A stretch of 64,000 bases of DNA from an uncultured Butyrivibrio sp. (GCA_945928575.1 CAMENP010000004.1:62001-126000); one strand, 5' to 3'; counted from the first letter of the stretch, positions 9,176-18,587 are shown. A program made the numbers and translations. Notes: generated from the letters alone by a model not told the origin.

Positions 9176-9811
9176 TTATTTAAAAAAATTCTTTATGAAT
9201 GTCCGTCTGTGAATCGGACACGGACCATATTCTTTAAGTGCCTCAATATGTGCTTTGGTTCCGTAACCTTTGTGTTTGGCAAAACCGTATTCCGGATAAA
9301 GCGCATCATACTGCTCCATCATCCGGTCCCTTGTTACCTTTGCCATGATACTGGCGGCGGCTATCGAACGGCTTTTTGCGTCACCTTTGATGATCGGAAC
9401 CTGTTTAATATCCACACCCGGAATTGTAACTGCATCGTTAAGTAATATATCGGGTGTAATCTTTAATTTCCCAATAGCTTCCCGCATAGCTTCATAAGTT
9501 GCCTGCAAAATATTGATCTCGTCTATGCGCTCCGGGGATGCCATACCCACTGCCCACGTAACGGCATTTGCCGCAATTTCGTCATAGACCTTATCACGCA
9601 TTTTCTCGGAAAGTTTTTTGGAATCGTTTATATATAATATATCGCATTCTTTCGGCAGGATGACAGCACCGGCAACAACAGGGCCGCATAATGGTCCTCT
9701 TCCGGCTTCATCAATTCCACACACATTGGCATACATAACATATTCTTTCTCGAACTCACCCATTATACGAGTACGCTCTATCTCGGCATTAAGCCTTTCT
9801 TCTTTGGTCAT
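9176..9811 (-). CDS. rnhB: Ribonuclease HII
   Basis: Cleaves the RNA strand of RNA-DNA hybrids and removes single ribonucleotides from DNA. 211 residues; the catalytic DEAGRGPLCGPVVAGAV (near residue 34) carries the first Asp-Glu pair, followed by INDSKKLSEKMR and the AAASIMAKVTRDRMM and GYGTKAH segments typical of type 2 RNase H. Its ATG overlaps the rbgA stop codon (TAATG), so translation is probably coupled. Placement after rbgA is conserved in Firmicutes. Confidence 0.97.
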   Translation of the reverse strand: MTKEERLNAEIERTRIMGEFEKEYVMYANVCGIDEAGRGPLCGPVVAGAVILPKECDILYINDSKKLSEKMRDKVYDEIAANAVTWAVGMASPERIDEINILQATYEAMREAIGKLKITPDILLNDAVTIPGVDIKQVPIIKGDAKSRSIAAASIMAKVTRDRMMEQYDALYPEYGFAKHKGYGTKAHIEALKEYGPCPIHRRTFIKNFFK

Positions 9812-10707
9812 TACAAATATTCCTCCGGACTTTCGAGACTGACTTTTCCTAATTTACCGCTTCTGAAATCATCAAAAAGGATCGAAACCGCTTTATCGTA
9901 GTCAATTTCTCCGCCTTTTTTTAGACAGCCCCTTGCTGTGGCGATACATCTTAATATATCCGCAATCTCCAGACTTTCATCAGCTTTATATCTTTCGGTA
10001 AGCCTTCCCGGGTAAAGTCTTGTCATATATGCAACCAGTTCTCCCGCAAGCTCATGCAGATTGATTACCTGGTCATTAACCGAACCGATGAAAGCAAGCC
10101 TTATTCCGACTGTGTTATCTTCAAATTTAGGCCAGAGGATACCCGGTGTATCGAGCAGTTCAACATCTTTGTTAAGACGTATCCACTGTTTGCCTTTGGT
10201 CACGCCGGGCTTGTTACCCGTCTGCGCACACGCCTTACCGGCAAAAGAATTGATAAAAGTTGACTTTCCAACATTGGGAATTCCTGCAACCATAGCCCTT
10301 ACAGGCCTGTTTATGATACCGCGCTTACGGTCGCGTTCTTTCTTTTCCTTGCAGGCATTATCTATGATCGTCTTGACATTCTTCATTTTTCCGCGGTCAC
10401 GCGAATCTATTTTGACCACATGATAGCCTTTCTCGGAGAAAAAATCAAACCACCGGCCCGTTATTTTGTCATCAGCAAGATCCGCTTTATTTAATAAGAT
10501 AACTCTGGATTTGCCCTGTGCAAGACTGTCAATGTCAGGATTACGGCTTGACATGGGTACTCTGGCGTCCACAAGCTCTATAACAAGATCTATAAGTTTG
10601 ATATCCTCGACCATCATTCTCTTCGCTTTGGTCATATGTCCCGGATACCAGTTAATTGTTGTATTGGCAAAAGATTCTGCCTTTGGATTATTGTTAGTGT
10701 TTTTCAT
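9811..10707 (-). CDS. rbgA: Ribosome biogenesis GTPase RbgA (YlqF)
   Basis: Circularly permuted GTPase acting late in 50S assembly. The motif order shows the permutation: G4 LLNKADL precedes G1 GIPNVGKST and G3 DTPG. The N-terminal INWYPGHMTKAKR is diagnostic. The open frame extends to 10812, but the ATG at 10707 is preferred because AAAGGAAA lies at correct distance and the upstream extension (rich in Arg/Lys) overlaps lepB and is not family-like. The protein is then 298 residues. It lies 13 bases after lepB. Confidence 0.96.
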   Translation of the reverse strand: MKNTNNNPKAESFANTTINWYPGHMTKAKRMMVEDIKLIDLVIELVDARVPMSSRNPDIDSLAQGKSRVILLNKADLADDKITGRWFDFFSEKGYHVVKIDSRDRGKMKNVKTIIDNACKEKKERDRKRGIINRPVRAMVAGIPNVGKSTFINSFAGKACAQTGNKPGVTKGKQWIRLNKDVELLDTPGILWPKFEDNTVGIRLAFIGSVNDQVINLHELAGELVAYMTRLYPGRLTERYKADESLEIADILRCIATARGCLKKGGEIDYDKAVSILFDDFRSGKLGKVSLESPEEYL

Positions 10708-10720
10708 ATATTGATTTCCT

Positions 10721-11332
10721 TTACTCGGCTCTTGTAGTTTCCTCCGGCGTGGTCTCTTCCTGTATCTGATGAGCCTTGGTTCCTCCAAAATCTTTGAATG
10801 GATATGCCACAAGCCATATTTTCCCGATTATAGAATCGAGAGATACCAGTCCCGCATTGGAAAAACGACTGTCATCGCTGTTATTACGGTTATCACCAAG
10901 TACAAAATATTCATTGGCACCCAGCTTGACCGGTTCTGATGCAATACCTGCATTGTATATCTGTGTATCTATAACATCGTTTTCAAGCAGGTTCCCGTCT
11001 ATATATACTCTGCCGTCCTTAATCTGGACAGTTTCTCCGGGCAGTCCTATTATACGTTTGATATAGTACTCTGAAACATTGGCAACCTTAGGTTCAAAAG
11101 CGATTACATCATATCTGTCGGGCTTGCCAAAATCATATGCAATTCTGTTAATCAGCACAACATCACCGTCATTTAATGTATCATTCATTGAATGTCCGAC
11201 AACATTTACATTTGTAAAAAATGCCATAACAAAAAGATATGCTGCACATATTATCAATACTATATCAACTATAAATTTCATAACAGGCTCATACGGTCTG
11301 TAAATTATCTCTCGTTTCTTAAAAGTTATCAT
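10721..11332 (-). CDS. lepB: Type I signal peptidase
   Basis: Membrane serine protease that removes signal peptides from exported proteins. 203 residues with one N-terminal transmembrane segment (about residues 20-40). The nucleophile serine lies in VVGHSMNDTLNDGD and the catalytic lysine in YYIKRIIGLPGE; GDNRNNSDDSR forms the conserved C-terminal box. The end of the protein is Thr/Glu-rich (TPEETTRAE). It lies 16 bases after the flavin reductase gene and 13 before rbgA. Likely substrates in this window include the secreted protein encoded near 32.1-32.5 kb, were it expressed. Confidence 0.96.
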   Translation of the reverse strand: MITFKKREIIYRPYEPVMKFIVDIVLIICAAYLFVMAFFTNVNVVGHSMNDTLNDGDVVLINRIAYDFGKPDRYDVIAFEPKVANVSEYYIKRIIGLPGETVQIKDGRVYIDGNLLENDVIDTQIYNAGIASEPVKLGANEYFVLGDNRNNSDDSRFSNAGLVSLDSIIGKIWLVAYPFKDFGGTKAHQIQEETTPEETTRAE

Positions 11333-11348
11333 AAGGATTTACCTTTTC

Positions 11349-11891
11349 TTATTTTACATAAATATCAACTATCTCGCCAATATACTGGAAATGATAATCT
11401 TTATCCGGATACCATCTGGAATCTTCTTCATCTGTAACAAAACATTCCGGATTCATTTCCTGAACATATTTCTTCCTGCAGACGATGACCATTGACGCCT
11501 GGTCAAAACTTACCGTCTGTGCGTCATTTAAATCAACGGCAACAGGCACAAGTCCCGTTCCGACAGCTTTATCACACTTTCTGCCGCTGTTTGTTCCGCA
11601 GAATGTCAATGCATCCCTGTATTCTTCATTAAAAAAGCTTACCGTAAAATACTCATTTTTGTCAATAAATTCTTTGGTATATCTCTGCGGACGTATCACT
11701 GTCGTTATCATATTTTTGCCCCACATAACACCGGCAAATCCCCATGATGCCGTCATTGTATTCCATGCCTCTTCATTACCTGCAGTAACTAGCATCCAAT
11801 CTTTACCTATTTTCTTAAACGGATTAAAATCCATATTTACTGCATCTTCCGGATTAATTCTTGTAAAACCACATTCTGTTATTTTCTTCAT
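11349..11891 (-). CDS. Flavin reductase-like domain protein
   Basis: 180 residues with the flavin reductase-like/FMN-binding split-barrel pattern: GNEEAWNTMTASWGFAGVMWG, then VIRPQRYTKEFI and FTVSFFNEEYRDAL. Such proteins bind FMN and reduce flavins or act as small flavoenzymes. A full AAGGAGG precedes the ATG. It follows etfA across a hairpin, so its transcription may depend on read-through from the butyrate operon, and it then leads into lepB. The physiological electron partner is unknown; a link to EtfAB flavin supply is only a guess. Confidence 0.8.
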   Translation of the reverse strand: MKKITECGFTRINPEDAVNMDFNPFKKIGKDWMLVTAGNEEAWNTMTASWGFAGVMWGKNMITTVIRPQRYTKEFIDKNEYFTVSFFNEEYRDALTFCGTNSGRKCDKAVGTGLVPVAVDLNDAQTVSFDQASMVIVCRKKYVQEMNPECFVTDEEDSRWYPDKDYHFQYIGEIVDIYVK

Positions 11892-11913
11892 AATAACGGC
11901 CTCCTTGTATTAA

Positions 11914-11946
11914 AAGGCGGGCTGCATTTATATTTGCCGCCCGCCG
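11914..11946 (-). terminator. Terminator after etfA (butyrate operon end)
   Basis: On the minus strand GGCGGGC pairs with GCCCGCC around an AU-rich loop and is followed by TTTTAATA. The next ribosome site follows at once with no room for a promoter, so some read-through into the flavin reductase gene is likely. Confidence 0.7.
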
Positions 11947-11965
11947 TGTAACCTTAATTCTAAGA

Positions 11966-13003
11966 TTATTTGATTGCTGCTTTAAGCTGTGCTGTAAGCA
12001 TAGGAACGATCTTGTTAAGGTCTCCTACGATACCGTAATCAGCTACATCGAAAATAGGAGCTGACTCATCTTTATTGATTGCAATGATGATGTCGGATTC
12101 TTCCATACCTGCTGTATGCTGGATTGCACCTGAAATACCGATTGCAAAATATACATTAGGACGAACAGTCTTACCTGTCTGACCAACCTGAAGGTCTTTT
12201 GGCTTCCATCCGTTATCAACAACCGCACGTGAACAGCTTACTGTTCCGCCAAGTACCTCTGCAAGGTCATCAAGAAGTTTGAAGTTCTCAGCACTTCCAA
12301 CTCCACGTCCGCCTGATACAAGGATCTTAGCTTCTGAAATATCAACTGTATCAACTACTGACTTAACGATGTCAAGGATCTCAACATACTTGTTGTCAGG
12401 TGTGAAACCAGGATTGAACTCAACAATATTTGCCTTAGCACCTTCAATCGGAGCTATTTTCTGCATAACGCCAGGTCTTACTGTAGCCATCTGAGGTCTG
12501 TTGTAAGGGCAGGCAATTGTTGCGATTGTATTTCCACCGAATGCAGGTCTTGTCATGAGAAGCTGGTTATGAAGCTGCTCCTGATTTCCAACCGGCTCAA
12601 GCGGGAAGTTACCGATTTCAAGTGAAGTACAGTCTGCTGTAAGACCTGTAGCAACTCTTGCTGATACACGAGGACCAAGGTCACGGCCGATTGCTGTAGC
12701 ACCCACGAGCATGATCTCCGGCTTGAATTCGTTAATAACTGAAGCGAGTGCATGTGCATACGGCTCAGTTCTGTAATCTTTAAGTTCAGGGTCATCTACT
12801 ACGATAACTCTGTCTGCACCGTATACTGCAAGGCTGTCAGCAAGGTCTTTAACACCTGAGCCGATAAGTACAGCAGTAACTTCTGTGCCTAAATCTTTTG
12901 CAAGGTCTTTTGCTTTGCCGAGTAATTCATAAGCGATGTTGCTTATCTTATTGTCAACCTGCTCAGCAAAAATAAAAACTCCTTTATATTCTTCTAAAGC
13001 CAT
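11966..13003 (-). CDS. etfA: Electron transfer flavoprotein, alpha subunit
   Basis: Subunit of EtfAB, which passes electrons to butyryl-CoA dehydrogenase; in butyrate-forming anaerobes the complex bifurcates NADH electrons between crotonyl-CoA and ferredoxin. 345 residues. The C-terminal FAD-binding domain is clear: LVSGGRGVGSAENFKLL, CSRAVVDNGW, VGQTGKTVRPNVYFAIGISG and AIQHTAGM. It lies 27 bases after etfB and ends the operon at a GC-rich terminator. Bifurcation itself is inferred from family and context. Confidence 0.96.
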   Translation of the reverse strand: MALEEYKGVFIFAEQVDNKISNIAYELLGKAKDLAKDLGTEVTAVLIGSGVKDLADSLAVYGADRVIVVDDPELKDYRTEPYAHALASVINEFKPEIMLVGATAIGRDLGPRVSARVATGLTADCTSLEIGNFPLEPVGNQEQLHNQLLMTRPAFGGNTIATIACPYNRPQMATVRPGVMQKIAPIEGAKANIVEFNPGFTPDNKYVEILDIVKSVVDTVDISEAKILVSGGRGVGSAENFKLLDDLAEVLGGTVSCSRAVVDNGWKPKDLQVGQTGKTVRPNVYFAIGISGAIQHTAGMEESDIIIAINKDESAPIFDVADYGIVGDLNKIVPMLTAQLKAAIK

Positions 13004-13030
13004 TTTATTTCACCACTTTTCCTTTATTAT

Positions 13031-13816
13031 TTAGATTACGTGTTTCTCTTTTAATTTGCTCATGATATAGTCAACTGACTCTTCAGCGGAATCGAAAGCA
13101 ACTTTCTCTCCTGCACCCTTGCGGACTTTGTCAGAAGCCTTGGCAATCTTTGTCGGTGAGCCCTTAAGACCAAGGTTTGAATCATCAACATCCTTAAGGT
13201 CTGCTCTTCCCCAAACTGTAATCTCTTTGTCCCATGCATCGAAAATTCCGCCCGGTGTCATATAACGAGGCTCATTGAGCTCTGCAAGAGCTGTAATGAG
13301 ACATGGCATTTTAGCTTTAAGTACATGGTATCTGTCTTCAAACTGACGTTCAACGATAACGCTGTCGCCTTCAACCTTGATTGCCTGTGCATATGAAATT
13401 ACAGGAATTCCAAGGTGCTCTGAAATCTGAGGACCAACCTGAGCTGTATCACCATCGATAGCCTGACGGCCTGTGATAATAAGGTCATAATCAAGATTTC
13501 TGAGTGCTCCGGCGATTGTTGTTGATGTTGCCCATGTGTCAGCACCACCAAGGACTCTGTCTGTTACAAGAATTCCCTTGTCAGCGCCCATAGCCATAGC
13601 TTCACGAAGAACCTCTTCTGCCTTTGGAAGACCCATTGTAAGTACGGTAACTTCTGCGCCGTACTGATCTTTTAATCTAAGTGCTGCTTCAAGACCAGCT
13701 TTATCATCAGGGTTCATGATTGTAAGCATTGCAGCTCTGTCAAGTGTTCCGTCCGGATTAAACTTAACGCCGCCCTTTGTATCAGGAACCTGCTTAATAC
13801 ATACTACGATTTTCAC
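13031..13816 (-). CDS. etfB: Electron transfer flavoprotein, beta subunit
   Basis: Partner of EtfA. 261 residues, family length. Visible landmarks are MKIVVCIKQVPDTKGG at the N terminus, NPDDKAGLEAALRLKD, and the flavin/nucleotide segment LIITGRQAIDGDTAQVGPQI. The N-terminal and ITGRQAIDGDTAQVGP features agree with the EtfB forms that accompany clostridial Bcd. It sits 22 bases after bcd and 27 before etfA, so the three subunits of the Bcd/Etf complex are made from adjacent genes. Confidence 0.96.
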   Translation of the reverse strand: MKIVVCIKQVPDTKGGVKFNPDGTLDRAAMLTIMNPDDKAGLEAALRLKDQYGAEVTVLTMGLPKAEEVLREAMAMGADKGILVTDRVLGGADTWATSTTIAGALRNLDYDLIITGRQAIDGDTAQVGPQISEHLGIPVISYAQAIKVEGDSVIVERQFEDRYHVLKAKMPCLITALAELNEPRYMTPGGIFDAWDKEITVWGRADLKDVDDSNLGLKGSPTKIAKASDKVRKGAGEKVAFDSAEESVDYIMSKLKEKHVI

Positions 13817-13838
13817 GGTTATTCACTCCTTCTATAGG

Positions 13839-14993
13839 TTATTTAAGTAAAGTACCTGAGATTACCATTCTCTGAACTTCTGAAGTACCTTCATAAATCT
13901 CTGTAATCTTAGCATCTCTCATCATACGCTCAACATCATATTCTCTGATGTAACCGTATCCACCATGTAACTGTACAGCCTTTGTAGTAACTTCCATTGC
14001 TACTTCTGCTGCAAAAAGTTTAGCCTGAGCTGCTTCGAATGAATATGTCTTCTGAGTAGCCTTAGCCTGAGCTGCCTTATATACAAGCATCTTAGCTGCC
14101 TCAACCTTTGTAGCCATATCAGCGAGTACAAACTGTGTATTCTGCTGAGCTGCGATTGAACGGCCAAACTGCTTTCTTTCTTTAACATAGTTAATTGTTG
14201 TCTCAAGAGCGCCCTCTGCAATACCAAGTGCCTGTGCAGCGATACCGATACGTCCGCCGTCAAGAGTATGCATTGCGATTGGGAAACCTCTTCCTTCAGG
14301 TCCGAGAAGATTTTCCTTAGGGATTCTGCAATCCTGGAAAATAAGTTCATATGTTGCTGAACCACGGATACCCATCTTCTTCTCCTTGGTACCGAATGTG
14401 AAACCAGGAGTGTCTTTCTCAACGATGAATGCTGAGAAGTTCTTTTTCTTGCGGCCCTTCTTGTCTTCTGTAACACTTGTTACGGCAATGATGATATAGA
14501 TATCAGCTTCTTTACCGTTAGTGATGAAGCACTTTGAACCGTTAAGTACCCATTCGTCTCCGTCAAGGACTGCCTTTGTCTGACATCCCTGTGCATCAGT
14601 ACCTGCGCCAGGCTCGGTAAGACCGAAAGCACCAAGCTTAGTTCCGTTTGCAAGAGGTACAAGGTATTTCTGCTTCTGCTCCTCAGTACCGTATGTCATG
14701 ATCGGATCAGCACAAAGTGATGTATGAGCTGATACGATAACGCCTGTAGTACCGCAAACCTTTGAAAGCTCTTCCACACACATAACATATGTGAGAGGAT
14801 CGCATCCCTGTCCGCCGTACTGCTTTGGTACAGGAATTCCCATAAAACCTAACTTCTGCATCTTTGTTACGGTATCTCTAGGGAATTTCTCTGTTTCATC
14901 AACTTCCTGTGCGAGAGGTTTTACTTCGTTTTCAGCAAAATCTTTGAAAAGAGTTCTCGCCATCTCATGTTTTTTATCTAATGAAAAATCCAT
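13839..14993 (-). CDS. bcd: Butyryl-CoA dehydrogenase
   Basis: FAD enzyme reducing crotonyl-CoA to butyryl-CoA together with EtfAB. 384 residues, acyl-CoA dehydrogenase fold. FAD/substrate motif GLTEPGAGTDAQG near residue 130, SKCFITNG, and the C-terminal signature YEGTSEVQRMVISG, whose glutamate is the catalytic base in short-chain members. QLHGGYGYIREYDVERMMRD is also conserved. The ATG follows GGAGGAATT. Position between hbd and etfB is typical of the clostridial bcs operon. Confidence 0.96.
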   Translation of the reverse strand: MDFSLDKKHEMARTLFKDFAENEVKPLAQEVDETEKFPRDTVTKMQKLGFMGIPVPKQYGGQGCDPLTYVMCVEELSKVCGTTGVIVSAHTSLCADPIMTYGTEEQKQKYLVPLANGTKLGAFGLTEPGAGTDAQGCQTKAVLDGDEWVLNGSKCFITNGKEADIYIIIAVTSVTEDKKGRKKKNFSAFIVEKDTPGFTFGTKEKKMGIRGSATYELIFQDCRIPKENLLGPEGRGFPIAMHTLDGGRIGIAAQALGIAEGALETTINYVKERKQFGRSIAAQQNTQFVLADMATKVEAAKMLVYKAAQAKATQKTYSFEAAQAKLFAAEVAMEVTTKAVQLHGGYGYIREYDVERMMRDAKITEIYEGTSEVQRMVISGTLLK

Positions 14994-15014
14994 GATTATA
15001 ATTCCTCCATAAAT

Positions 15015-15854
15015 TTATTTTGAGTAATCGTAGAAACCGATTCCGGTCTTTCTTCCTAACTTGCCGGCACGAACCATCTTCTTAAGAAGCGGATGCGGAC
15101 GATACTTAGGATCTCCTGTCTCATCATATAATACGTTCATGATTGCAAGACAGATATCAAGCCCTACAAGGTCGCCGAGTGCAAGAGGTCCCATCGGATG
15201 GTTAGCACCAAGCTTCATTGCTGTATCAACACCTTCAACAGATGCAACACCGTCAGCAACGATTCCTACTGCTTCGTTGATCATAGGAATGAGAATTCTG
15301 TTTACTACGAAACCTGCAGCTTCGTTAACTTCAACAGGAGTCTTTCCGATTTCTTCAGCGATAGCAACGATTTTATCTTTCATCTCATCAGGTGTGTTCT
15401 CACCCTTGATAACTTCAACAAGCTTCATAACAGGAGCCGGGTTGAAGAAATGCATTCCGATTACCGGTCTGTCAAGACCTGCACCGATTTCTGTGATTGA
15501 AAGTGAAGATGTGTTTGTAGCAAACATAGCATCCTTCTTGCAGATTTCCTGAAGTTCTTTAAATGTCTGCTTCTTGATTTCCATGTTCTCAAGAGCTGCT
15601 TCAACGATAAGGTCGCAATCTGTACAAATGTCCTTTGTACCTGTTGTAATCTTGGCAAGGATGGCATCAGCCGTTTCCTTTGTCATTTTCTCTTTGGCTA
15701 CAAGTCTGTCAAGACCCTTAGCAATCTTATTCTTGCCGTTTGCAGCAAACTCGTTGTTGATGTCACAAAGACATACTTCATAGCCTTCTGTCTGAGCGAA
15801 AGCCTGTGCAATTCCGGAACCCATTGTTCCGGCACCGATAATACCTACCTTCAT
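15015..15854 (-). CDS. hbd: 3-hydroxybutyryl-CoA dehydrogenase
   Basis: Reduces acetoacetyl-CoA to 3-hydroxybutyryl-CoA. 279 residues. Rossmann loop [18 protein letters not shown] at the N terminus; [10 protein letters not shown]; catalytic histidine in [17 protein letters not shown]; and the C-terminal segment [18 protein letters not shown] ending in FYDYSK. AGGAGG lies before the ATG. It follows crt by 71 bases and precedes bcd by 21, in the path order crt-hbd-bcd. Cofactor preference (NADH or NADPH) cannot be told from the sequence alone. Confidence 0.97.
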   Translation of the reverse strand: MKVGIIGAGTMGSGIAQAFAQTEGYEVCLCDINNEFAANGKNKIAKGLDRLVAKEKMTKETADAILAKITTGTKDICTDCDLIVEAALENMEIKKQTFKELQEICKKDAMFATNTSSLSITEIGAGLDRPVIGMHFFNPAPVMKLVEVIKGENTPDEMKDKIVAIAEEIGKTPVEVNEAAGFVVNRILIPMINEAVGIVADGVASVEGVDTAMKLGANHPMGPLALGDLVGLDICLAIMNVLYDETGDPKYRPHPLLKKMVRAGKLGRKTGIGFYDYSK

Positions 15855-15925
15855 GAGATATTCCTCCTAAATAAATATTGTATAAGATATGTGATGTATA
15901 AAAATACTCACGGATAAAAACATAA

Positions 15926-16717
15926 TTAACAGTTCTTAAAAGGAACTACTTTGAGCTTCTTTTCTTTGTCTTTCTCAAGAAAATTGCCCATTCCTGCCTT
16001 CTGGTCTTCTGTCTCGAAGCAGTCGCCGAAAAGTTTCTCTTCGATAACGATAGCCTGATCCATATCTACCTGAAGTCCGTCATTAATAGCTTTCTTACAG
16101 TTACGAACTGCAATAGGCGCATTGGCTGCGATGATTGAAGCAAGCTTCTTGGCAGCCGGTATAAGTTCCTCGATCGGATATACATTATTAACAAGACCGA
16201 TTCTGTAAGCTTCCTCAGCCTTGATATTACGTGCGCTGTAAATCATCTCTTTGGCTTTGCCGACACCTACAACTCTTGCAAGTCTCTGTGTTCCGCCAAA
16301 ACCAGGTGTGATTCCGAGACCTACCTCAGGCTGTCCGAAAACTGCGTTTTCTGAACAGATTCTGATGTCACAGCTCATTGAAATCTCACATCCTCCGCCG
16401 AGTGCAAATCCGTTAACTGCTGCAATAACAGGAATTGGGAATGTCTCTATCTTGCGGAAAACATCATTACCTTTCTTGCCGAAAGCTTCGCCTTCTGCCT
16501 TGGTAAGTGTGCTCATCTCTCCGATATCGGCTCCGGCTACGAATGACTTCTCGCCTGCACCTGTAAGGATGAGACATCTTATTGTATTAAGATCTACTGC
16601 TGAAAATGTTGCATCAAGTTCTTCAAGAACCTGGCTGTTAAGTGCGTTAAGTGCCTTTGGACGGTTGATCGTGATAATTCCTACCGCACCTTCTGCTTCG
16701 TATGTAACGAATTCCAT
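15926..16717 (-). CDS. crt: 3-hydroxybutyryl-CoA dehydratase (crotonase)
   Basis: Dehydrates 3-hydroxybutyryl-CoA to crotonyl-CoA. 263 residues of the enoyl-CoA hydratase family. The CoA/oxyanion regions are GAGEKSFVAGADIGEM and AAVNGFALGGGCEISMSCD; the acid-base glutamate lies in FGQPEVGLGITPGFGGTQRL. AAGGAG precedes the ATG. It is separated from thl by a 73-base gap holding a strong hairpin, which may set its expression apart from thl. Confidence 0.95.
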   Translation of the reverse strand: MEFVTYEAEGAVGIITINRPKALNALNSQVLEELDATFSAVDLNTIRCLILTGAGEKSFVAGADIGEMSTLTKAEGEAFGKKGNDVFRKIETFPIPVIAAVNGFALGGGCEISMSCDIRICSENAVFGQPEVGLGITPGFGGTQRLARVVGVGKAKEMIYSARNIKAEEAYRIGLVNNVYPIEELIPAAKKLASIIAANAPIAVRNCKKAINDGLQVDMDQAIVIEEKLFGDCFETEDQKAGMGNFLEKDKEKKLKVVPFKNC

Positions 16718-16748
16718 TGTAATTATCTCCTTAAATATAAATTGTTAT

Positions 16749-16775
16749 GACAGGCGGAAGTTAATTCCGCCTGTC
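16749..16775. other. Intercistronic hairpin between thl and crt
   Basis: Perfect 11-base-pair inverted repeat GACAGGCGGAA / TTCCGCCTGTC with a five-base loop, just after the thl stop. On the transcribed strand no U-run follows (sequence continues ATAACAAT), so it is unlikely to be an efficient terminator; mRNA processing or 3'-end stabilisation of the thl message is more likely. Confidence 0.75.
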
Positions 16776-16790
16776 AATATTACATTGTGA

Positions 16791-17969
16791 TTAGTCACGC
16801 TCAACGATTGTTGAACATCCCATTCCGCCACCGATACAAAGTGTAGCAAGACCTCTCTTAGCGTCTCTCTTCTGCATCTCATGGAGAAGTGTAACAAGAA
16901 TACGGCATCCTGATGCTCCAACCGGATGTCCGAGTGCGATTGCACCACCGTTTACATTAAGCTTGTCCGGATTAAATCCGAGTTCCTTGCCTACAGCAAC
17001 TGACTGTGCAGCGAATGCTTCGTTAGCTTCGATAAGATCCATATCATCAACTGTAAGTCCTGTCTTGGCAAGAACTTTCTTAGTAGATGCAACAGGTCCG
17101 ATACCCATGATTGAAGGATCAACTCCGCCGAGTGCTCCGGCAACCCATGTAGCCATAGGTTTAACACCGAGTTCTTTAGCTTTCTCTTCTGACATAACAA
17201 CGATTGCTGCTGCACCGTCATTGATGCCTGAAGCGTTACCTGCTGTAACGAATCCGCCAGGATTGATTGTACGAAGCTTTGCAAGACCTTCCATAGTAGT
17301 TCCAGGACGAGGGCCTTCATCTGTATCAACGATAACAGTGCTCTTCTTCTGCTTAACTTCTACAGGAACGATTTCGTCTTTGAATTTACCTTCAGCCATA
17401 GCCTTCTCAGCCTTGTTCTGGCTGTTTACAGCGAACTCATCAAGTTCTTCTCTTGTGAGACCCCACTGCTCGCAGATGTTATCTGCTGTCTTGATCATAT
17501 GATAATCATTGAATGCATCCCAGAGAGCATCCTTGATCATTGTATCAACTAATACACCGTTGTTCATTCTGTAACCGAATCTTGCGTTAGGAAGTGCAAA
17601 CGGAGCTCTTGACATGCTCTCCATACCACCTGCAACCACGATATCTGCATCTCCTGCTTCAATCATCTGTGCTGCCATATTAACGCAGTTAAGACCTGAA
17701 CCGCATACAACGTTAACTGTTACTGCAGTTGTCTCAATAGGTAAACCAGCCTTAAGTGTTGCCTGACGAGCAACGTTCTGTCCGAGACCTGCCTGGATAA
17801 CACATCCCATATATACATGATCAACCTGATCAGCAGGAACGCCTGCTCTGTTAAGAGCCTCCTTGATAACGATTGATCCGAGGTCAACAGCAGGAACTGA
17901 ACTTAAAGCTCCTCCCATTGTTCCGATTGCAGTACGGCAAGCGCCTGCTAAAACGATTTTCTTAGCCAT
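16791..17969 (-). CDS. thl: Acetyl-CoA acetyltransferase (thiolase)
   Basis: Condenses two acetyl-CoA into acetoacetyl-CoA, the entry to butyrate formation. 392 residues. The nucleophilic cysteine lies in [15 protein letters not shown] near residue 88, the catalytic histidine in [17 protein letters not shown], and the second cysteine in [14 protein letters not shown] near the C terminus. AAGGAGG precedes the ATG. It begins 23 bases after the coaD stop with no recognisable promoter between, so it appears to be transcribed from the coaD promoter region carrying the Rex-type operator. Confidence 0.97.
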   Translation of the reverse strand: MAKKIVLAGACRTAIGTMGGALSSVPAVDLGSIVIKEALNRAGVPADQVDHVYMGCVIQAGLGQNVARQATLKAGLPIETTAVTVNVVCGSGLNCVNMAAQMIEAGDADIVVAGGMESMSRAPFALPNARFGYRMNNGVLVDTMIKDALWDAFNDYHMIKTADNICEQWGLTREELDEFAVNSQNKAEKAMAEGKFKDEIVPVEVKQKKSTVIVDTDEGPRPGTTMEGLAKLRTINPGGFVTAGNASGINDGAAAIVVMSEEKAKELGVKPMATWVAGALGGVDPSIMGIGPVASTKKVLAKTGLTVDDMDLIEANEAFAAQSVAVGKELGFNPDKLNVNGGAIALGHPVGASGCRILVTLLHEMQKRDAKRGLATLCIGGGMGCSTIVERD

Positions 17970-17992
17970 TTAAAAAATCCTCCTTGTAAAAG

Positions 17993-18469
17993 TTACTTAT
18001 TATATTTTTCTTTAAATTTGCTAACAACTATTGGTGGTACAAACTTCTCCACGCCGGCATCGTACATGGCGATTTCCTTGGCTATCGTGGAGCTTAAAAA
18101 TGAATATTCAAGGCCTGTCGCTAAAAACATGGTCTCGATGTCGGGCGCGATACTTCTGTTAACCTGCGCAATCTGCATCTCACTCTCATAATCCGATATG
18201 ACCCTGAGGCCGCGTATCATGACCTTGGCGTTATTGGCCCTGGCAAAATCAATTGTCATGCCTTCAAATGTCTTAACCTTGACATTCGGAATGTCCTTAA
18301 CCGACTCGGTGAGCATCTCAAGACGCTCCTCCATTGTAAACATCGGTTTCTTACTGTTATTAACCAGTATTCCGACTATAAGTTCATCAACAATATTGGC
18401 GCTTCTGCGTATAATATCAAGATGTCCTAATGTTACGGGATCAAAACTTCCCGGATAAACTGCTATCAT
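17993..18469 (-). CDS. coaD: Phosphopantetheine adenylyltransferase
   Basis: Fourth step of CoA synthesis: 4'-phosphopantetheine plus ATP to dephospho-CoA. 158 residues; nucleotidyl-transferase motif YPGSFDPVTLGHLDII with TLGH, VMIRGLRVISDYESEMQIA, and FLSSTIAKEIAMY (the usual ISSSxVKE box). In many Firmicutes coaD follows rsmD; here it heads a run into thl and the butyrate genes, which use CoA at every step. The ATG follows AGGAGA. The next CoA step, CoaE, is encoded at 55.4-56.0 kb. Confidence 0.95.
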   Translation of the reverse strand: MIAVYPGSFDPVTLGHLDIIRRSANIVDELIVGILVNNSKKPMFTMEERLEMLTESVKDIPNVKVKTFEGMTIDFARANNAKVMIRGLRVISDYESEMQIAQVNRSIAPDIETMFLATGLEYSFLSSTIAKEIAMYDAGVEKFVPPIVVSKFKEKYNK

Positions 18470-18529
18470 CTGATCTCCTATCGCTTAAAATACCGCAAAA
18501 AAGCTATTTTTAAAGGGAATGTAAAAAGT

Positions 18530-18547
18530 ATGTTAAATTTTTAACAA
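18530..18547. promoter_or_regulatory. Rex-type operator upstream of coaD and the butyrate operon
   Basis: ATGTTAAATTTTTAACAA matches the clostridial Rex consensus TTGTTAANNNNTTAACAA at every defined position but the first. Rex binds when NAD+/NADH is high and represses fermentation genes. The site lies about 60 bases before the coaD ATG and about 40 downstream of a promoter -10, where a repressor could block elongation; on the minus strand TTAACA within it could also act as a weak -35. Confidence 0.7.
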
Positions 18548-18587
18548 TCTTTTAAATTAAAATTCCATTCGTATTACCTACCAACAC

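Noticed and set aside
10708-10812. Upstream extension of rbgA with an Arg/Lys-rich start.
   Set aside because: It overlaps the end of lepB, lacks a ribosome site, and the family starts near MKNTNNNP; treated as out-of-gene frame.
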